Source of the DNA: Oribacterium sp. UBA3737
GTDB lineage: Bacteria; Bacillota_A; Clostridia; Lachnospirales; Lachnospiraceae
Direction: 5' to 3'
Length of the DNA: 7,135 bases
Assembly (NCBI GenBank): GCA_002371295.1
Contig: DFGZ01000155.1
Location: 1-7,135 of the forward strand
Position 1 is the first letter of the stretch. The number at the start of each line of letters is the position of its first letter. This document shows positions 6,221 to 7,135 of the stretch, in pieces. The notes beneath the pieces are model-generated. The model searched no databases and was not told the DNA's origin. It saw only the letters and a program-made list of their open reading frames with translations. Made by a program: the position numbers and the translations under genes.

Positions 6221-6248
6221 ATTTTATGACTTGAGCGCTGAAAGTCAA
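6221..6248 (-). promoter_or_regulatory. Promoter for the transaldolase gene with an operator-like palindrome in the spacer
   Basis: On the minus strand TTGACT (6243-6248) and TAAAAT (6221-6226) are separated by 16 bp, a good housekeeping-type promoter. Initiation near 6214 would leave a leader of about 80 nt. The spacer holds the 12-bp interrupted palindrome TTgAGCGCTgAA (6231-6242), and GACTT/AAGTC arms (6228-6232, 6242-6246) overlap it. A repressor bound there would block RNA polymerase. The -35 begins about 17 bp after the GntR stop codon. Confidence 0.6.
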
Positions 6249-6265
6249 TACTTCCGGGCATTATG

Positions 6266-6952
6266 TTACATCACAATTATGCGTTCCATATCCTTATCGA
6301 TAAGTTCGATATGTCGCTTCATATAAACCTCGGCCACATCAGCATCCCTGTCCATCAGAGCTCTCAGGATTTTCTCGTGTGCCTTAATCCCATTCTCAAC
6401 ATTGTGTTTTATTTTGAAGGTCTGGAAACGGAAATTCATTATCCTTTTACTTACACTCTGATTGATCATTTCCATGACCTCATTTCCGGTCATCTTCATA
6501 ATCCTGGTGTGGAATTCTTCATCAAGAAGTGCCAGCTTTTCGTCATCCATCACAGCTGCATATTCGATAAAATCATTATGAATCTTTTCAAGAGCCTTCA
6601 GATCCTTGTCAGAAGCTCTTTCTGCCGCCATTCTTGCCGCCGCAGGTTCAAGGATATTTCTGAACTCAACATAATCCTGTATTTTTCCTCTGTTTTTTGT
6701 AAACCAGCTGGCAAGAGCATCCTCATCATTTTGGGATTTTTTTACTATAAAAGCTCCTTTTCCGGGATTAATTGAAATGTAGCCTTCCGCCTCCAGATTT
6801 CTGAAAGCTTCTCTCACTGTACCTCTGCCGACGGATAATCTTTCACATACTTCTTTCTCCGTTGCAAGCTTATCTCCTATTTTTGCCTCATCAGATAATA
6901 AATACTTCTTTAATTCATTTATTGTCTTTTGAGTTGCCGATATTTTTTTCAT
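6266..6952 (-). CDS. GntR-family transcriptional regulator, FadR subfamily (FCD domain)
   Basis: A 228-residue DNA-binding regulator. Residues about 5-70 are the winged helix-turn-helix of GntR proteins (KLATEKEVCERLSVGRGTVREAF at 28-50, then the wing GYISINPGKGAFIV at 57-70). Residues about 90-222 form an all-helical FCD effector domain. The expected metal or ligand site can be picked out as D144, H148 (DEEFH), H192 (AHEKIL) and H214 (KRHI). FCD regulators commonly bind small organic acids, and ExuR/UxuR members sense hexuronates. A role in pectin or galacturonate control is therefore plausible but unproven. The ATG at 6950-6952 is chosen because GGAG (6959-6962) lies 6 nt upstream. An ATG at 6964 and a GTG at 6988 lack such a site. 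An inverted repeat with a GT-N3-AC core in its own promoter suggests autoregulation. The transaldolase gene lies next downstream and could be partly co-transcribed. Confidence 0.92.
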   Translation of the reverse strand: MKKISATQKTINELKKYLLSDEAKIGDKLATEKEVCERLSVGRGTVREAFRNLEAEGYISINPGKGAFIVKKSQNDEDALASWFTKNRGKIQDYVEFRNILEPAAARMAAERASDKDLKALEKIHNDFIEYAAVMDDEKLALLDEEFHTRIMKMTGNEVMEMINQSVSKRIMNFRFQTFKIKHNVENGIKAHEKILRALMDRDADVAEVYMKRHIELIDKDMERIIVM

Positions 6953-7056
6953 ACAAATCTCCATTCCATAGCTTTTGTCTGGCTGCACAAATAGTTATAA
7001 AAAGTATTTTTCACAGCTCCCTGTCTTCATTGATACGGTCTTAAACTTTCGTATAT

Positions 7057-7065
7057 ATTGTACCA
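7057..7065 (-). promoter_or_regulatory. Extended -10 promoter candidate for the GntR regulator gene
   Basis: The minus strand reads TGGTACAAT, an extended -10 element with TACAAT as the box. A -35 would fall at about 7080-7085, where only AATTTT is seen, so the promoter relies on the extended motif. Initiation near 7050 would leave a leader of about 100 nt before the ATG. Confidence 0.5.
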
Positions 7066-7080
7066 CATCCTTCTTCTATA

Positions 7081-7102
7081 AAATTGTTTTGTATAACAAT
7101 TT
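7081..7102. promoter_or_regulatory. Inverted repeat containing a FadR-type GT-N3-AC core; probable operator of the adjacent GntR regulator
   Basis: Perfect 8-bp arms AAATTGTT (7081-7088) and AACAATTT (7095-7102) flank TTGTAT. Nested in the right half is TTGTATAACAA (7089-7099), an 11-bp palindrome around one central base that fits the T-N-GT-N3-AC-N-A pattern of FadR-subfamily operators. The larger repeat overlaps the expected -35 region of the regulator's own promoter, a good place for negative autoregulation. The sequence is seen; binding is inferred. Confidence 0.55.
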
Positions 7103-7119
7103 CTACACAATACTGTAAG

Positions 7120-7132
7120 GGGGTCAGACCCC
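7120..7132. repeat. Palindrome GGGGTC-A-GACCCC at the right edge
   Basis: A perfect 6+6 bp palindrome around one central base, GC-rich in an AT-rich setting and flanked by AAG and ATT. From memory, this short palindrome recurs in many bacterial genomes and is sometimes linked to REP/RAYT-type elements, but the window shows only one copy and no transposase. It could instead be part of a terminator or the edge of a mobile element lying off the window. Confidence 0.4.
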
Positions 7133-7135
7133 ATT

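Noticed and set aside
6263..6775. Plus-strand open frame of 170 codons opposite the GntR gene
   Set aside because: It is antisense to a gene with clear family motifs, shows no recognisable domain, and has no convincing ribosome binding site.

Overview
The window looks like part of a pectin-use locus from a Gram-positive anaerobe, most likely a Lachnospiraceae-type Firmicute (Butyrivibrio/Lachnospira-like). This placement is an inference from several traits: a solute-binding lipoprotein with a canonical lipobox and an Ala/Thr/Glu-rich linker, strong AGGAGG-type Shine-Dalgarno sites, AT-leaning base composition, and intracellular carbohydrate enzymes paired with a CUT1 sugar ABC importer. No rRNA, tRNA, CRISPR array or transposase gene is visible.

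Layout. Reading leftward from about 3.75 kb on the minus strand there is a probable operon. It runs from a cytoplasmic GH28 exo-polygalacturonase-type enzyme (2104-3681), through an extracellular sugar-binding lipoprotein (648-2045), to a CUT1 ABC permease cut by the left edge (1-450). The 197-bp gap between binding protein and permease holds three stem-loops, a layout that usually sets binding-protein expression above permease expression. A 582-bp AT-rich region (3682-4263) with several inverted and direct repeats separates this operon from a divergent plus-strand CE8 pectin methylesterase (4264-5430), which also lacks a signal peptide. A strong hairpin terminator (5435-5465) lies between the esterase and a convergent minus-strand transaldolase of the TalC/FSA fold (5479-6135). 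Upstream of that, also on the minus strand, is a GntR/FadR-family regulator (6266-6952). Its own upstream region carries an extended -10 promoter and an inverted repeat containing a GT-N3-AC core, which fits a FadR-type self-operator.

How the genes fit together (inference). The lipoprotein would capture oligogalacturonides, possibly partly methyl-esterified, and the permease would import them. The CE8 enzyme would remove methyl esters in the cytoplasm, and the GH28 enzyme would release galacturonate units from the chain end. The GntR/FCD protein is a plausible sensor of a uronate or of a downstream acid. The transaldolase belongs to pentose-phosphate metabolism. It is not a step of galacturonate breakdown, so its link to the locus is either by neighbourhood only or through pentoses from pectin side chains.

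The families themselves are well known. The parts that deserve a second look are the two insertions in the methylesterase, the paired TGYAA-N5-TTRCA sites in the divergent control region, the stem-loop series between transporter genes, the GntR self-operator, and the palindrome placed inside the transaldolase promoter.
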